A DNA stretch of 64,000 nucleotides from Amoebidium appalachense (taxonomy: Eukaryota > Ichthyosporea). The stretch lies in assembly GCA_963693365.1 (NCBI GenBank), contig CAVNZM010000001.1, positions 1,860,001 through 1,924,000 of the forward strand, read 5' to 3'. The position numbers and the translations under genes were made by a program. The notes below the pieces were generated by a model. It was given only the letters and a program-made list of their open reading frames with translations. It was not told the DNA's origin and did not search any database. Positions 45,833 to 59,424 of this stretch are shown in pieces. Within the stretch, counting starts at the first letter, position 1; each line of letters opens with the position of its first letter.

Positions 45833-46276
45833 ATGCCGCCGAAAAAGCGCCAGGCCGCAGCCGCCGCCCCTGCCGCGGCACCTAAGCGCCTGACCCGCAG
45901 CGACCTCCGCCACAGGCTGACCAACGCTCCCGCGGACACTGACGCGCCTCCAGCGGCCCATACCACCACGGACCCGGACCCGCCGGCCACTCTCCCCTCC
46001 ACTCCTGAAGTCCCCCCTCAGGCCCCGCCGTCCCCGCAGATGACTTCTCAAGACGCCGTCCTTGCCGCCCTCACCGCCATCAGCACCCAGATGGCTGGCG
46101 TCCTGGCTGCTCTCATCAACCGCGACGCTCCTGCGCTCCCCGCCGCGCCCTCCACACCCGGGGAGGTTTCCCCGGGGCTGCATCTCGGCCCTGACCTAGA
46201 CCTACCTGCCCTGCCCGCGCCCCCCATCACAGGTGAGAACACTGGCGACATTCAGCCGGGCACACTCCCGCTTCCC
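45833..46276 (+). pseudogene. gag-like ORF of family C element, 3'-truncated
   Basis: ATG at 45833 (MPPKKRQAAAAAPAAAPKR...) opens a GC-rich frame with a basic Ala/Pro-rich start, Pro-rich linker and a helix 'AVLAALTAISTQMAGVLAAL' like the start of Gag proteins in LTR elements. Codon composition is much more GC-rich than its surroundings. At 46277 it is cut by an inverted B LTR. Gypsy or copia class cannot be decided. Confidence 0.45.
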
Positions 46277-46919
46277 TGTTAAATTGTATAAGTATTTTGG
46301 GATGAAAGCAGAGACACAGTGGTGCAGTGTGAAAACACCACAGACACACACAACAACAAAACACGGAACGATCGGAGCAGTGTACACAACAGACATCAAT
46401 GTTTAGACACGACTGAACTCAATTTATTTTGATCGCTAATAAATACCTGAAATTCCCTTAAGTTAAATCCATACATGATTTCCGACCAGTCAGAAATCAG
46501 ATCTATGTCTAAAATAACCAATCACAATTAACTGATTATTTCCCGGATAGATCCGGAGGCACAGGAACGCACACCATAGGTCACAGCTATAAGAAAGAAA
46601 AGAGGTGAAGAGTAACGAGGAAAGAGGTGATGTTTCTAACCTATCATCGGCTACAAAGACTCAGACATTTTCTGACTAAGTCCACTGATTGGATATAGTA
46701 CGGCAACACACAAAACAAAAGTGTTTGACTAAGCTATGAATCATACCTGACAAGCTAAAGTGTAGCCTAAGTGTTTTTCTACCAATCAAAACATAACGAG
46801 TAATATAAATCTACTCAACGTATATTAGTGAGAGAGAAATATAATTATGTGAAAGGAAACAAGAGAAGAAAGAAAGAGAAAAGAAAGAAGAAGAAAGAGG
46901 AAAAAGAAAAGAAAGCAGG
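46277..46919 (-). repeat. copia-B LTR, truncated, inverted
   Basis: TGTTAAATTGTATAAGTATT onward matches the LTRs at 21093 and 27849. It stops within the GAAAGAAAGCAGG stretch at 46919, where a 43-bp piece of the LINE 3' end begins (GTCGGGTGGTGACTATATATC, to ~46960). Confidence 0.85.
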
Positions 46920-46971
46920 TCGGGTGGTGACTATATATCAGGGTTTACTTTCTCTACGCCCCCCCACCCCC

Positions 46972-47211
46972 CGGTCCGTCACTGCCCTGGTTGCCAACGT
47001 CAAGGTGAACATTGATCCCAAGCTCTGGCACCATCGTCTCGGCCACCGTGCCATGTCCACCCTCACCAACTTGGATGGTGAGAGGTATGTTGAAATACAC
47101 ATACACGTGTGTAGTTTCTATAGTTGCAAGCATTCGAAGTTTTTGCATACTATAGTATATATTCCGTAGAATCATATATTATTTGTTCCTCTCTCTCTCC
47201 CTCTCTCAGTG
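46972..47211 (+). pseudogene. copia pre-integrase fragment with intron-like break
   Basis: 'NIDPKLWHHRLGHRAMSTL' is the histidine part of the copia pre-integrase zinc motif and parallels 'NPSIWHHRLGHRAMTSI' at ~26230. After GATG the sequence turns into GTGAGAGG ... (CTCT)n CTCTCAG (47081-47211), which looks like a 130-bp spliceosomal intron; after it the frame gives 'VKH', as in the full element. Confidence 0.6.
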
Positions 47212-47280
47212 AAACACTGCTGCTTCCTTTGTATCTGTTGTTTTTTTTGTACGGGTCTAAGGGAGCAGAGTGCACAGAGG

Positions 47281-48191
<911 letters not shown>

Positions 48192-48640
48192 GTATCCAAT
48201 CATTTGCCCTTTGGGTACACGTTGTTGTTCCCTCCATTCTGATAGGTCTAGTGTACGTGTTCCTGACGTACTACATCTGCACGCCAAGAGCTGTGCACAT
48301 GTCAGACCATGGTAATCATATTGTGATCAAGTAGATTCAATGTAAGTATATTTATGTGAATAACTATATAAACATTTTCAATTTATTATTATCCATTTGT
48401 CAGTTGTTTTGCTAGGTTGTACATGATGTACATGATCGCGAAACTGACTATGGCGAGTTCATATTGATATCTGATTGGCTGTATATCATGTCTCCATGCC
48501 CATCTGTGCGCGGCTTACTGGATAAGTCAGACGTGCACTCAGAATACAGCTCAGTCGTTTCAAGTCAAAGCAAGTTCAAGTCTGCTACGGCTCCTTGGTT
48601 GTTCATGATATAGCGTCCGCCATAAGTGCTATTCGTGGTG
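48192..48640. other. unique non-coding segment
   Basis: No repeat family or coding motif seen. AT-rich with a TATATAAAC near 48366. It is flanked by LTR D and a B-LTR scrap. Confidence 0.4.
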
Positions 48641-49050
48641 TTTTTACACTGCACCACTGTGTCTCTGCTTTCCTTGTCCTTGCACCAAATACTCATATAA
48701 ATTTAGACTTATCTCAACTAAAAGAAGAGAACCCATCGGTTCCTTCAGATGATAGAAAAATACATTCCAACAGAGCATACACATTCCAACTTCCGACACA
48801 ACTGAAGCTTAGAAACTCTTACTTAAATAACTTACGTAAATTATACAACTTTTCACTATTTATAAACATATATATTTATACACGTCTCTATAAAGAAACT
48901 CATCTAAATACATATACTTCCTAATAGTCGACACTCTCAAAGTGACGACACATCACGATAAAAACGAATTCCAAATATATCTCATGTGTCCAATCATAAC
49001 ACGTATATTAATAGACAGGAATGCACATCACGATCTATAGATGTACTCAC
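48641..49050. repeat. LTR mosaic: B end fragment plus inverted D
   Basis: 48641-48711 resembles the last ~70 bp of LTR B (plus). 48712-49050 is an inverted, diverged portion of LTR D (GAGAACCCATCGGTTC ... AGTCGACACTCTCAAAG). Several indels show that it is older than other copies. Confidence 0.6.
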
Positions 49051-49612
49051 TGTAAAATTGTGTAAGTATTTGGAACGGAAGCAGAGACACAGTGGTGCAG
49101 TGTGAAAACACCACAGACACACAACAACAAAACACGGAACGATCGGAGCAGTGTACACAACAGACATCAATGTTTAGACACAACTGAACTCAATTTATTT
49201 TGATCTCGAATAAATACCTGAAATTCCCTTAAGTCAAATCCATACATGATTTCCGACCAGTCGGAAATCAGATCTATGTCTAAACTAACCAATCACAATT
49301 AACTGATTATTTCCTGGATAGATCCGGAGACACAGGAACGCACACCATAGGTCACAGCTATAAGAAAGAAATGAGGTGAAAAGTAACGAGGAAAGAGGTG
49401 ATGTTTCTAACCTATCACCGACTACAAAGACTCAGACATTTTCTGACTAAGTCCACTGATTGGATATAGTACGACAACACACAAAACAAAAGTGGTTGAC
49501 TAAGCTATGAATCATACCTGACATGCTAAAGTGTAACCTAAGTGTTTTTCTACCAATCAAAACATAACGAGTAATATAAATCTACTCAACGTATATTAGT
49601 GAGAAAGAAATA
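49051..49612 (-). repeat. copia-B LTR, sense-distal part, inverted
   Basis: TGTAAAATTGTGTAAGTATT to AGTGAGAAAGAAATA. Continues at 50287 after an interrupting segment. Confidence 0.8.
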
Positions 49613-50286
49613 CTGGGGCATAAGCTCCGCATGCAGATAGCGGCGCGGGTGTGGATCAGAGATAACACCAGAAATAGGGGTGCCGCTTTGATGGAAAGAA
49701 CTGTTGTTTGAGGGGTGTCGTTCCGTATTTGGGCTTCATAGCTTACTATATATTAGAGATAGCTTATGCTTTTTTTTGACAACAAAATAAACCGGATATA
49801 TATATGTTCATGATCATGCAATCTATGACACCAAAGCATGCACGCTGCGCGCATACACTGTCATTCATATATATGCTAATGTTCAGCCCCTGAAATGCCC
49901 AAACCTTTAAATTGAAAAACACAAAAAATTTCATTTGGGGGGGGTAAGTACACAAACAAGCAAGTACTCCCTTCACTCGGCATGAAGTTGGCAAAGGAAT
50001 CAAAACGCTGCCGCGTATATCTATCCCTTTCATACGGGCCGTTTCAGTAGTCACGGGTATATGTATACTACCGTGCAGAGACCCAAACCGTTTTAGCGAT
50101 CCGATTAGGTAGCTTTTTGGCCCGAAAGTCACTTTCCAAATTGGGAGCGATAACAATTTTCATTGGACAAAAGTTTCAGATCATACTATATAAGGCAGCT
50201 GCGCATGGATCTAAAGGTCACTTTTTGGGGCTAACAAGGGTTCAGCGTGTAGAACGGCGGGCCGGGCCGGGTCCGGGCCCGCCCCG
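49613..50286. mobile_element. 674-bp unknown insertion in LTR B
   Basis: This segment interrupts the B LTR between GAAATA and ATAATTATGTG, which are adjacent in other copies. It begins CTGGGGCATAAGCTCC and ends in a GC-rich stretch (GGGCCGGGCCGGGTCCGGG). No inverted repeat or clear duplication is visible. A minus ORF (49764-50156) has no known motif. It may be a small transposon or a filler insertion. Confidence 0.45.
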
Positions 50287-50544
50287 CCAATAATTATGTG
50301 AAAGGAAACAAGAGAAGAAAGAAAGAGAAAAGAAAGAAGAAGAAAGAGGAAAAAGAAAAGAGAGCAGGACAGAAAACATGAACACGAAAACACAGTTGTA
50401 ACCGAAGATATTCATGTACACATAAATATGTACATATTTCTCCCTCACTGGGTAGACTCGTGTACCTATAATCAGTTGCTGTAATCGATATCTAAACACA
50501 AACTGAGAAGATCTTACAATATGTAAATACTACGTATTACAACA
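50287..50544 (-). repeat. copia-B LTR, sense-proximal part, with deletion
   Basis: ATTATGTGAAAGG to TACTACGTATTACAACA. About 130 bp present in other copies (ATATAGCCGAC...CGAACTG) are deleted at ~50500. It is followed directly by a D-LTR fragment. Confidence 0.8.
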
Positions 50545-50907
50545 CTCACTCGCGTCTATTGGTGAGTCATCCTACTTTGAACTTAAACAAAGGCAACGAA
50601 CATAGCTAGCCAATCATACTACTCTCAGAAAAACAGAGGAGAGCAAAGACAGATAAAATGGGAGAAGTCCTATCAGGCAAGGGAGCCAGGTGTGCACAGA
50701 TCTACAGATATCCGTGCACACAGAAACAAGGGAGAGAGGGATACGGGGGGGGGGGGGGGGGGGGGGGAGAGAGAGAAAGAGAGAGAGAAAAGAGCAAAAG
50801 GGAGAGAAGGGGGAGAGCACAAAGAATAAGAGCAGACACGAATACAAACAAGCCTAAGACACACACATACTTTAAGACTCTTGCTGTACTACGTAGTGAC
50901 GTATTCC

Positions 50908-50911
<4 letters not shown>
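50545..50911 (-). repeat. LTR D, sense-proximal part, inverted
   Basis: Matches 47740-48191; its sense start (TGTTGGAATACGTCAC) is at 50911. It runs into a (CA)n array (50911-51125, with interruptions). Confidence 0.75.
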
Positions 50912-50991
<80 letters not shown>

Positions 50992-51325
50992 AACACACAC
51001 ACACACACACAGGCACACATAAACACACACACACACGCACACACACACGCACAACCATACACTCACACACACACACACACACACACCCACACACACACAC
51101 ACACAGTGACACCAACACACACACACACAGTCCACGCACATGTCCCACAAACGTTATCTGCAAACAGCTGGGACCCTCGCCTGGGCCATTTTTCTCAGCG
51201 TCACACGAAATAAAATAGAACCTGGCAGGACCGGAGTTGTCACAACAGTACTTAATGTGAAGTTCCGAAGCGCTTATCTGTTCAGCGTGGTGGTGGTTTG
51301 AGGTGGTTTGAAATTTTTTTTTTTT

Positions 51326-51367
<42 letters not shown>

Positions 51368-52018
51368 AGAGGAGGAGATTTTGGAGATGACAAAGGTCTA
51401 TATATATGTGGGGGGTTTACGCTGTTTTGAGGCAAAGAGAGACCAGTCTCAGATATGGGGGTTTTTTGCTCGGAATATCCCCTCAGCGGTATATCATGAT
51501 CAAGTACATAGATGTCGGGTGATGATTATATATCAGGGTTTACTTTCTCTACGAGGCACCATAAAGGCTAAGAAAACCAATTAGTTGGGTTCCCCGATTT
51601 TTTTTTTTTCTTTTTTTTCTCGGGCTCCCCTGGGACACTCGGTATCAGCTGGTGTGTGTGTGTGTGTGTGTGTGCGTGTGTGTGCGTGTGTGTGTGCGTG
51701 TGTGTGCTAGAATTTTGTAATGATGTGTTTCTCAAGCCAATCAATACATTTAATAAACAGGTCATAGTTACGTGTGTTTAGTATAAAATCAAGGATGTTG
51801 TAATGTTCAGGTAGGCTATCTTTCTGGTTGTCTGTTGTGAATGTGTCGTGTGTGTGTTGCGGTATTATGTGGTCTATCAAACTATATTTGGCGATACATG
51901 ATCGTTATGTGTGTGTTGTTTGTGTATGCAAACGATGCCTGTTGGAAGATGGTATCGTTATCCAGTCCGATCGCATGAATCAGATCATGATCGGCTGGTG
52001 GCCTGCGAGATCTTAACC

Positions 52019-52091
52019 GATCTCGTAGCTCAGTTGGTAGAGCACTCGACCGGAGATAGAGGGGTCGCGGGTTCAAATCCCGTCGGGATCA
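52019..52091 (+). tRNA. tRNA-like domain in TRIM LTR 1
   Basis: 73 nt that fold as a class I tRNA: 7-bp acceptor (GATCTCG/CGGGATC with one G-T pair), 4-bp D-stem GCTC/GAGC with AGTTGGTA loop, T-arm GCGGG-TTCAAAT-CCCGT, and A73. A-box TAGCTCAGTTGG and B-box GGTTCAAATCC fit Pol III promoters. The anticodon loop reads CCGGAGA: position 33 is C instead of the universal T, and the stem has one G/A mismatch (30-40). So it is probably not a working tRNA; nominal anticodon GGA. Body resembles Phe/Tyr-type tRNAs. Best read as a promoter-bearing tRNA relic. Confidence 0.6.
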
Positions 52092-52388
52092 TCTTTTTCT
52101 CATCCTCTTCTCGCTGGGGTAAAAGCCAGCACGCCTTTACTGGCGTCATCACAACCATCGGCAGTGGTTAGGTTGTGATCTCAAGGCTAGCAAGATCGCT
52201 AGTCTCTGCACCAGGACAAAATCCAAAATGGTAGCATGAACAGGGGTTCAGTGGGGACTGAGGGGGCAGTCCACCCTAACCTGATTCTGCGATTCGTCCT
52301 GAGTGGGGATGTTGGAAGATGGTATCGTTATCCAGTCCGATCGCATGAATCAGATCATGATCGGCTGGTTGCCGGCGAGATCTTAACC

Positions 52389-52461
52389 GATCTCGTAGCT
52401 CAGTTGGTAGAGCACTCGACCGGAGATAGAGGGGTCGCGGGTTCAAATCCCGTCGGGATCA
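52389..52461 (+). tRNA. tRNA-like domain in TRIM LTR 2
   Basis: Same 73 nt as in LTR 1, including C33 and the 30-40 mismatch. The LTR differs by two inserted bases downstream (CATATCC) and TTGCCGGC for TGGCCTGC upstream, while the tRNA-like part is unchanged. Confidence 0.6.
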
Positions 52462-52760
52462 TCTTTTTCTCATATCCTCTTCTCGCTGGGGTAAAAGCCA
52501 GCACGCCTTTACTGGCGTCATCACAACCATCGGCAGTGGTTAGGTTGTGATCTCAAGGCTAGCAAGATCGCTAGTCTCTGCACCAGGACAAAATCCAAAA
52601 TGGTAGCATGAACAGGGGTTCAGTGGGGACTGAGGGGGCAGTCCACCCTAACCTGATTCTGCGATTCGTCCTGAGTGGGGATGTTGGAAGATGGTATCGT
52701 TATCCAGTCCGATCGCATGAATCAGATCATGATCGGCTGGTGGCCTGCGAGATCTTAACC

Positions 52761-52833
52761 GATCTCGTAGCTCAGTTGGTAGAGCACTCGACCGGAGATA
52801 GAGGGGTCGCGGGTTCAAATCCCGTCGGGATCA
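52761..52833 (+). tRNA. tRNA-like domain in TRIM LTR 3
   Basis: Identical to the domain in LTR 1. A T-rich stretch (CATCTTTTTCTC) begins just after A73 in each copy and could act as a Pol III terminator. Confidence 0.6.
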
Positions 52834-53768
52834 TCTTTTTCTCATCCTCTTCTCGCTGGGGTAAAAGCCAGCACGCCTTTACTGGCGTCATCACAACCAT
52901 CGGCAGTGGTTAGGTTGTGATCTCAAGGCTAGCAAGATCGCTAGTCTCTGCACCAGGACAAAATCCAAAAATGCCACCTTATACTTATTAGATCTCCACT
53001 GTATAGCATGTGTACTGTAAAAGCGTGGTAAGTGATCAATATTACCATCAGCTAGAGAAAGATCAGTTCTACAGGAAGGTAATATGTATTTAGGTGTTAT
53101 ACATTTGCGAGTGCTATATTTTGCAATATGGTTAAGGCGGTCATTATATATAAACCGAGACATAAGGCTTCGTTTTTCAAGGTGTCTGCTTTCATCGGGT
53201 CCAGTGTCTTGTGGTATCTTTTTCCATTTGTTATATTGTGCGTTTATTTTGTGATTATGTACATGTCTAATAAGTAAGTGGCAGTCCAAAGTCACACGCA
53301 CACTTTTGTGGGGTTTATTTGTGTTTGTGCCTGGGGAAGAAGGAGAGAGGGAGGGAAGGAAAGAGGGGAGAGGTGGGGAGGGGACAGGTCGGATAGAGAA
53401 GAGAGGGTGGGAGGGCAGATAATTCTTGAAGCGGGTTATGTGCTTATTGAATTTCTGCGCGAGATGGGATACTCTAGCAGCTATTGGGACCAGACCATAT
53501 ATCGAGAGCGTTACCGGCCCAGGTTTACAACAGTTGTTATATAGAAAGGAGGCAACTTCTACTTCAGGGAAATTTGTAAAGGGTTTAAGCGCTCTAGTTC
53601 TCTCTTTCTTGATCCAAGCGGCGAGAAGGGGTAAATCATATTCACATGCCGGGAAGACAAAAGTGCGAATAAATGTAAATCTAATAGAAGGATGGAGGGG
53701 TCTGTCAATAAAAATATCAGCCGAGAAGAAAGCTAACCGCTCTACGAGCCAGCTCTACTCTCTTTTCA

Positions 53769-55661
<1,893 letters not shown>

Positions 55662-58290
55662 ATGGCAGAGCCTACGAGACAAGAACCAACTCTTCCTGTG
55701 TCCGCCAGACTGAGCGGCAATAACAAGCCTGTTGGGGGGCATAATACTCTGGTTAAACTGATCATGTGGGTAACAGTCCCCACAATATCCTTGATCTGCA
55801 TATGGCAGTATTTTCAGGCAAGCCACCTATCAGACATCAAGGGCCTTAGTGAGATCGTAATATCCGAGCTGAAATCGAACAGATCTTTCTGGCATGATAA
55901 AGCAGACATGGGCAAATACGGCAAGAATCTGTCATCATTGTGGGTCGATCTGGATGTGTGTGAGCAGTACCGTTTGCAAGTGACCGATCTTGAGTACAAC
56001 CAAACGTTGAACGACACCGAATGGATTTTGTCCAACATGACTAGTCTAGAAGAACGCAGTGGCCACGAGCTGTTCACCAATTGGCTGTCGCCCACGGCAC
56101 AGTCTTGGCTAACGGCAAGTTGCCCCGAAGTTGTTGCCCACCACAAACGCGTCCCGTACTTCAGATACTTTGACGACGTCACACTTCGTCCATTGGCTAC
56201 CGCTGAATACGCAGCTGTGGGTGTGTGCATGTTAAAGCTTCTCAGTGAGAGGCTTGACCGCGAAGGGTTACACCACATTTTGATTGTCGGCACTGCTCTG
56301 GGAGCGCATCGACATCACGGAATGATACCGTGGGACGACGACATTGATATTGCAGCTCCCCTCGCCCAGATCACCCGCTTTTCCGAAGTTTTACACGACT
56401 TGGCCAAGGGTAAGTGCACACCTACACCTTTTATTGTATCAAACTAATTCGTGTGCGAGGCAAGTGTTGTAACAGCCTCTTCGTAAAGAAGTCCTTGCCT
56501 CTGCATTTTTCTGTAAAGGCTAATTGTGCGCTTCTGGGTTGTGTGACTCGACGACGTGGTTTAGTGCCACAATCTGCAGATTGCTGCGGCCCTTGCGGCT
56601 ACCTCTACAACCAGAATACCTCAGGCTAAAAAGGAGTGTGTTTTTTGGGGGGGTTTGAGCTTTTGAACCAGAAACAACCAATTTCTACGAAAATCACTAC
56701 CACGATTGGTAGATTAATGTTGTAATCTCCTTTTTTTTCTCCTCTTCTCCAGTCGTCAGGCTAAGCTAGGCCAGGAACAGCACGGTGAAGTGGTGTCCTA
56801 TCTGTCGGCATTGCCAACGAAACCCTTGGCATGCAGCAGATGTGTTGTTTCCAGCGAGTGTCTACCACTCCGCTAGTAAACACACCCCACGGCCGCTGAG
56901 ATAGCCAAGAGACACCTTCTACCATTCCCTTATTTTTTAAGCATATGATAGGTGTACCTTGATATCACTTATCATTTTTTGAAAGAGTTCATCTAAGCGC
57001 GCAGTAGCTGTTACACGTACGTGGGCCGCCGTGACGAACAAGCCACTCGACCCTTATAATGAGCACGCCTATGCTTTCGCCTCCAATCAAAGTCGATCTG
57101 ACCAAAGTGACCTCCGAGTTATACTTTTTATCGTTTTGGCCATTTCGTATGATTAAGAATATCGATTTGAATATTTGCAATCTTACCACGTAAGCAGGTC
57201 GGCAATATACCTATCATATACTAAACAAATTGGTTTATTGTGGCAATGAGGTCTAAAATTATAAGTAGAAGGGTATTGATCAACGTGTTACAGATGGTTT
57301 GGTCGTCCTGGTCTGTGACTGAACCATGTGACTATAAAATAAAACAAATTAGCAACTTTTAAGTTGAACTTCGAGAAATATCACTCCATTCCAAATGTTC
57401 GGTTACAAACAGAGATAAGAGGTGAAAAGCATATATTCATTTTGGAGCTAATATTATATGAGTTGTGCACGTTGGCAACTAACAGAGGAAAAGAGGTGCT
57501 GTATGTGTGCTCATATACAAACATGTTAAAGAAAGAGCAGACAATGAATGAAAAGACTGGAATCGGCATGAAATACTTATGACAAGCAGCCCACAGGGCT
57601 ACAATAAACAGGAAGCGTCATCACAGGTGTTTGCTGGCTGGTAGATTCACATGGATGCCTTTGCGCACCTATGCCACCCCACGGGCACAGGGGCTTCAAT
57701 GGGAGGGTATGTACATGATGGATCTTAACCAGCATGGCTAACAAGTATCCTTCAATGCAGATGGGTTTCGGTGGAAGCCACTTGGCGGGCAGAAGATCAA
57801 GCTTTGGCACGAATTGGCCCCCCCAGTCCTCAACCCCAATTATGTTTGGCACACACCCTGCATTGATATATTCCTTTATAAGGACGAGGAAAACGAAGCA
57901 CCCTGGTTCTACAGGGGGGAATGGTATCCAATTTATTACCTTCGCTACACCCAGCGACTCTATTTTGGTGGAGCTTGGCTGCCTGTACCAATATTGTCGA
58001 TCGAGACTCTGACAGTGACGTTCACGAATCTCTCCATGTGCATGGACAAAGGCTATAACCACCGTCACGAAGCCAGCTCTTTGTCACTGCCATGGATAAA
58101 GGTCTTTGATTGCTGCCGCCTAGCTGAAAAAGTGCCTTTCGTTTTTAGGGAAAGACACCTGTGGAACTCCACCGAGCCATTCAGGGGAGTAACCGAGGAG
58201 CTTAGGGTTGGGAACACTACAATCCACAAGGTGGTGTATGACGAAAATGGTGTCGGCACTGTGGTGCCTTATCCCATCACGTCGCTGTAA
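55662..58290 (+). CDS. LicD/fukutin-like phosphotransferase, two exons
   Basis: Exons 55662-56409 and 57761-58290, intron 1351 bp with donor AAGG|GTAAGT and acceptor TTCAATGCAG. The junction codon is completed in phase (G + AT), giving ~425 residues. One membrane segment (residues ~31-50) after a short polar N-terminus makes it a type II protein, probably Golgi. The LicD motif is at ~206-231: 'LIVGTALGAHRHHGMIPW' followed by DDDIDIA, the metal-binding acidic cluster of this nucleotidyltransferase-like fold. Exon 2 carries 'GFRWKPLGGQKIKLWHELAP' and 'CIDIFLYKDEE'. Members transfer phosphocholine (bacterial LicD) or ribitol phosphate (fukutin/FKRP) to glycans; the substrate here is unknown. Without splicing the frame ends shortly after the motif, so the intron is well supported. 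Confidence 0.85.
56410..57760 (+). other. intron of the LicD-like gene
   Basis: 1351 bp, GTAAGT...CAATGCAG. No repeat family of this window is present and no coding frame stands out; it is one of the few long stretches free of LTR debris. Confidence 0.75.
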
Positions 58291-59281
58291 ACATGTCATG
58301 ATCGGCAGCAGAGTCATCTGACCGAATAGTCACAACGCACATTTTTAAAGTGGAATTGCGGATCCAAGTAAATAGCTCAATTTTTTTAAGTGGAATTGCG
58401 GATATAATCGGCTTATTTTTTTTAATATTATCTTAGTTCCGGCCCGGTCTAGGTGTTATGGGCTATTTGGCCCTATGTTCCGTGCTAAGACTGCTCCGGC
58501 CTGATCTGAACCAGTGTGTGATTCCTGTTACAGGAATTTTTATTGTTCAGTGTGCAATACTACATGTGTAAGTAATCGTAGCCGTGGGTCTGTCTAACTG
58601 CCTTAGTCAATAAGAAGTTACATGTTGTTATTTATCTTAGTTTGATAGGGTGTGTTCGCCAGTTAATGGCTTCGGTTGCGAGCCTCAGGGTCAGTGCCAC
58701 AAGATTAATTGGACTGGTGGCGCCAATTAACACACCCGTGCAGCAACCGTGTTTGTGTTCTGATAAAGACGCATTCGGTACCATAAACTTTAGTTGAAAC
58801 ATGGCAACATGTATGCCATGTTTCAACTAGAGTTCAATGGCAGCCCGTCCAACTACGTCATTAAACTTTGGCTGTCTTTACTTGCATTGAAGTAGGATGA
58901 TATATATTCAGAGCACTTGCGCCCGTGTAAGGTATATATTGATAACCTCTTCGTATCACTTCAAATATCCGGAGACTTATTTCTTGCTCGTTGATTATGT
59001 ATACATCACAAGTTTCTATGAGAAAATGTTTGAATGGAATCGGGTGCACTCCGAATCTTACATTCAGTGTACAGAAACACTGGTGGTTATGATGGTGCTC
59101 TTGAAATTGATGAAACATTGCGCATGCCGATTTCCGTCCAACACCCAATAGCAACCACTACGATTCTAGCCCACCCTTCCACCCCCCTCCCCTTCTGTTG
59201 TTGTGTACGTACATATGTGAGTGCATGACAAGTGTAGTTCGTGTTCTTGTAGTGACTTTGACTTTGATATCTGCTTGTTGG

Positions 59282-59285
<4 letters not shown>
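58291..59285. other. 3' flank of LicD-like gene
   Basis: Contains the direct repeat AAGTGGAATTGCGGAT (about 58348 and 58390), a perfect 16-bp hairpin (58791-58829) and otherwise unique AT-rich sequence. No gene recognised. Confidence 0.5.
58791..58829. repeat. perfect hairpin, 16-bp stem, 7-nt loop
   Basis: TAGTTGAAACATGGCA pairs without mismatch with TGCCATGTTTCAACTA across ACATGTA. It lies ~500 bp past the LicD-like stop codon. It is too short for a usual microRNA precursor and may be the remains of a tiny inverted-repeat element or an RNA 3'-end structure. Confidence 0.7.

Positions 59286-59341
<56 letters not shown>
59286..59341 (+). repeat. (TC)n microsatellite
   Basis: Pure CT repeat of ~55 bp followed by GT-rich sequence leading into the B-LTR end. 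Confidence 0.95.
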
Positions 59342-59344
<3 letters not shown>

Positions 59345-59424
59345 GCTATGTGTCTCTCTCTCTGTTTGTGTGAGTTTGTCTGACGGTGTGTATGTTTGTG
59401 TTTGTGTATGTGTGTGTGTTTCAC

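Larger units (their letters stand above)
51940..52970 (+). mobile_element. TRIM with tRNA-like LTRs, tandem LTR-int-LTR-int-LTR
   Basis: LTRs at 51940-52228, 52310-52600 and 52682-52970 (289, 291, 289 bp; TGTTGGA...TCCAAAA). Two 81-bp internals (52229-52309, 52601-52681) consist of little more than a primer site TGGTAGCATGAACAGGGG, resembling the complement of a tRNA 3' end such as initiator Met, and the polypurine GAGTGGGGA. TSD ATGCC at 51935-51939 and 52971-52975. The second LINE copy has the empty site ATGCC once (63250-63254). No protein is encoded, so it moves only with help from others. Confidence 0.92.
51411..53768 (-). pseudogene. LINE-type retrotransposon, 5'-truncated copy 1
   Basis: Shares sequence with 62681-64000 from GGGGGTTTACGCTG (3' end on the minus strand) onward; the shared block is interrupted only by the TRIM (51940-52970 plus TSD). 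The minus-strand product shows the post-RT region: 'FIRTFVFPACEYDLPLLAAW' (~53640-53700) and 'LSIYGLVPIAARVS', then a C-terminal domain. Frame breaks are present. It stops near 53768, so the RT core is missing, as expected of 5' truncation during target-primed insertion. Confidence 0.65.

Noticed and set aside
49764-50156. 130-codon ORF in the 674-bp insertion
   Set aside because: No similarity to known transposase parts; kept only as part of the unknown insertion.
52019-52091. Functional tRNA-Ser (anticodon GGA)
   Set aside because: C at position 33, a mismatched anticodon stem, no long variable arm as serine tRNAs have, and repetition inside LTRs argue for a tRNA-derived promoter relic.
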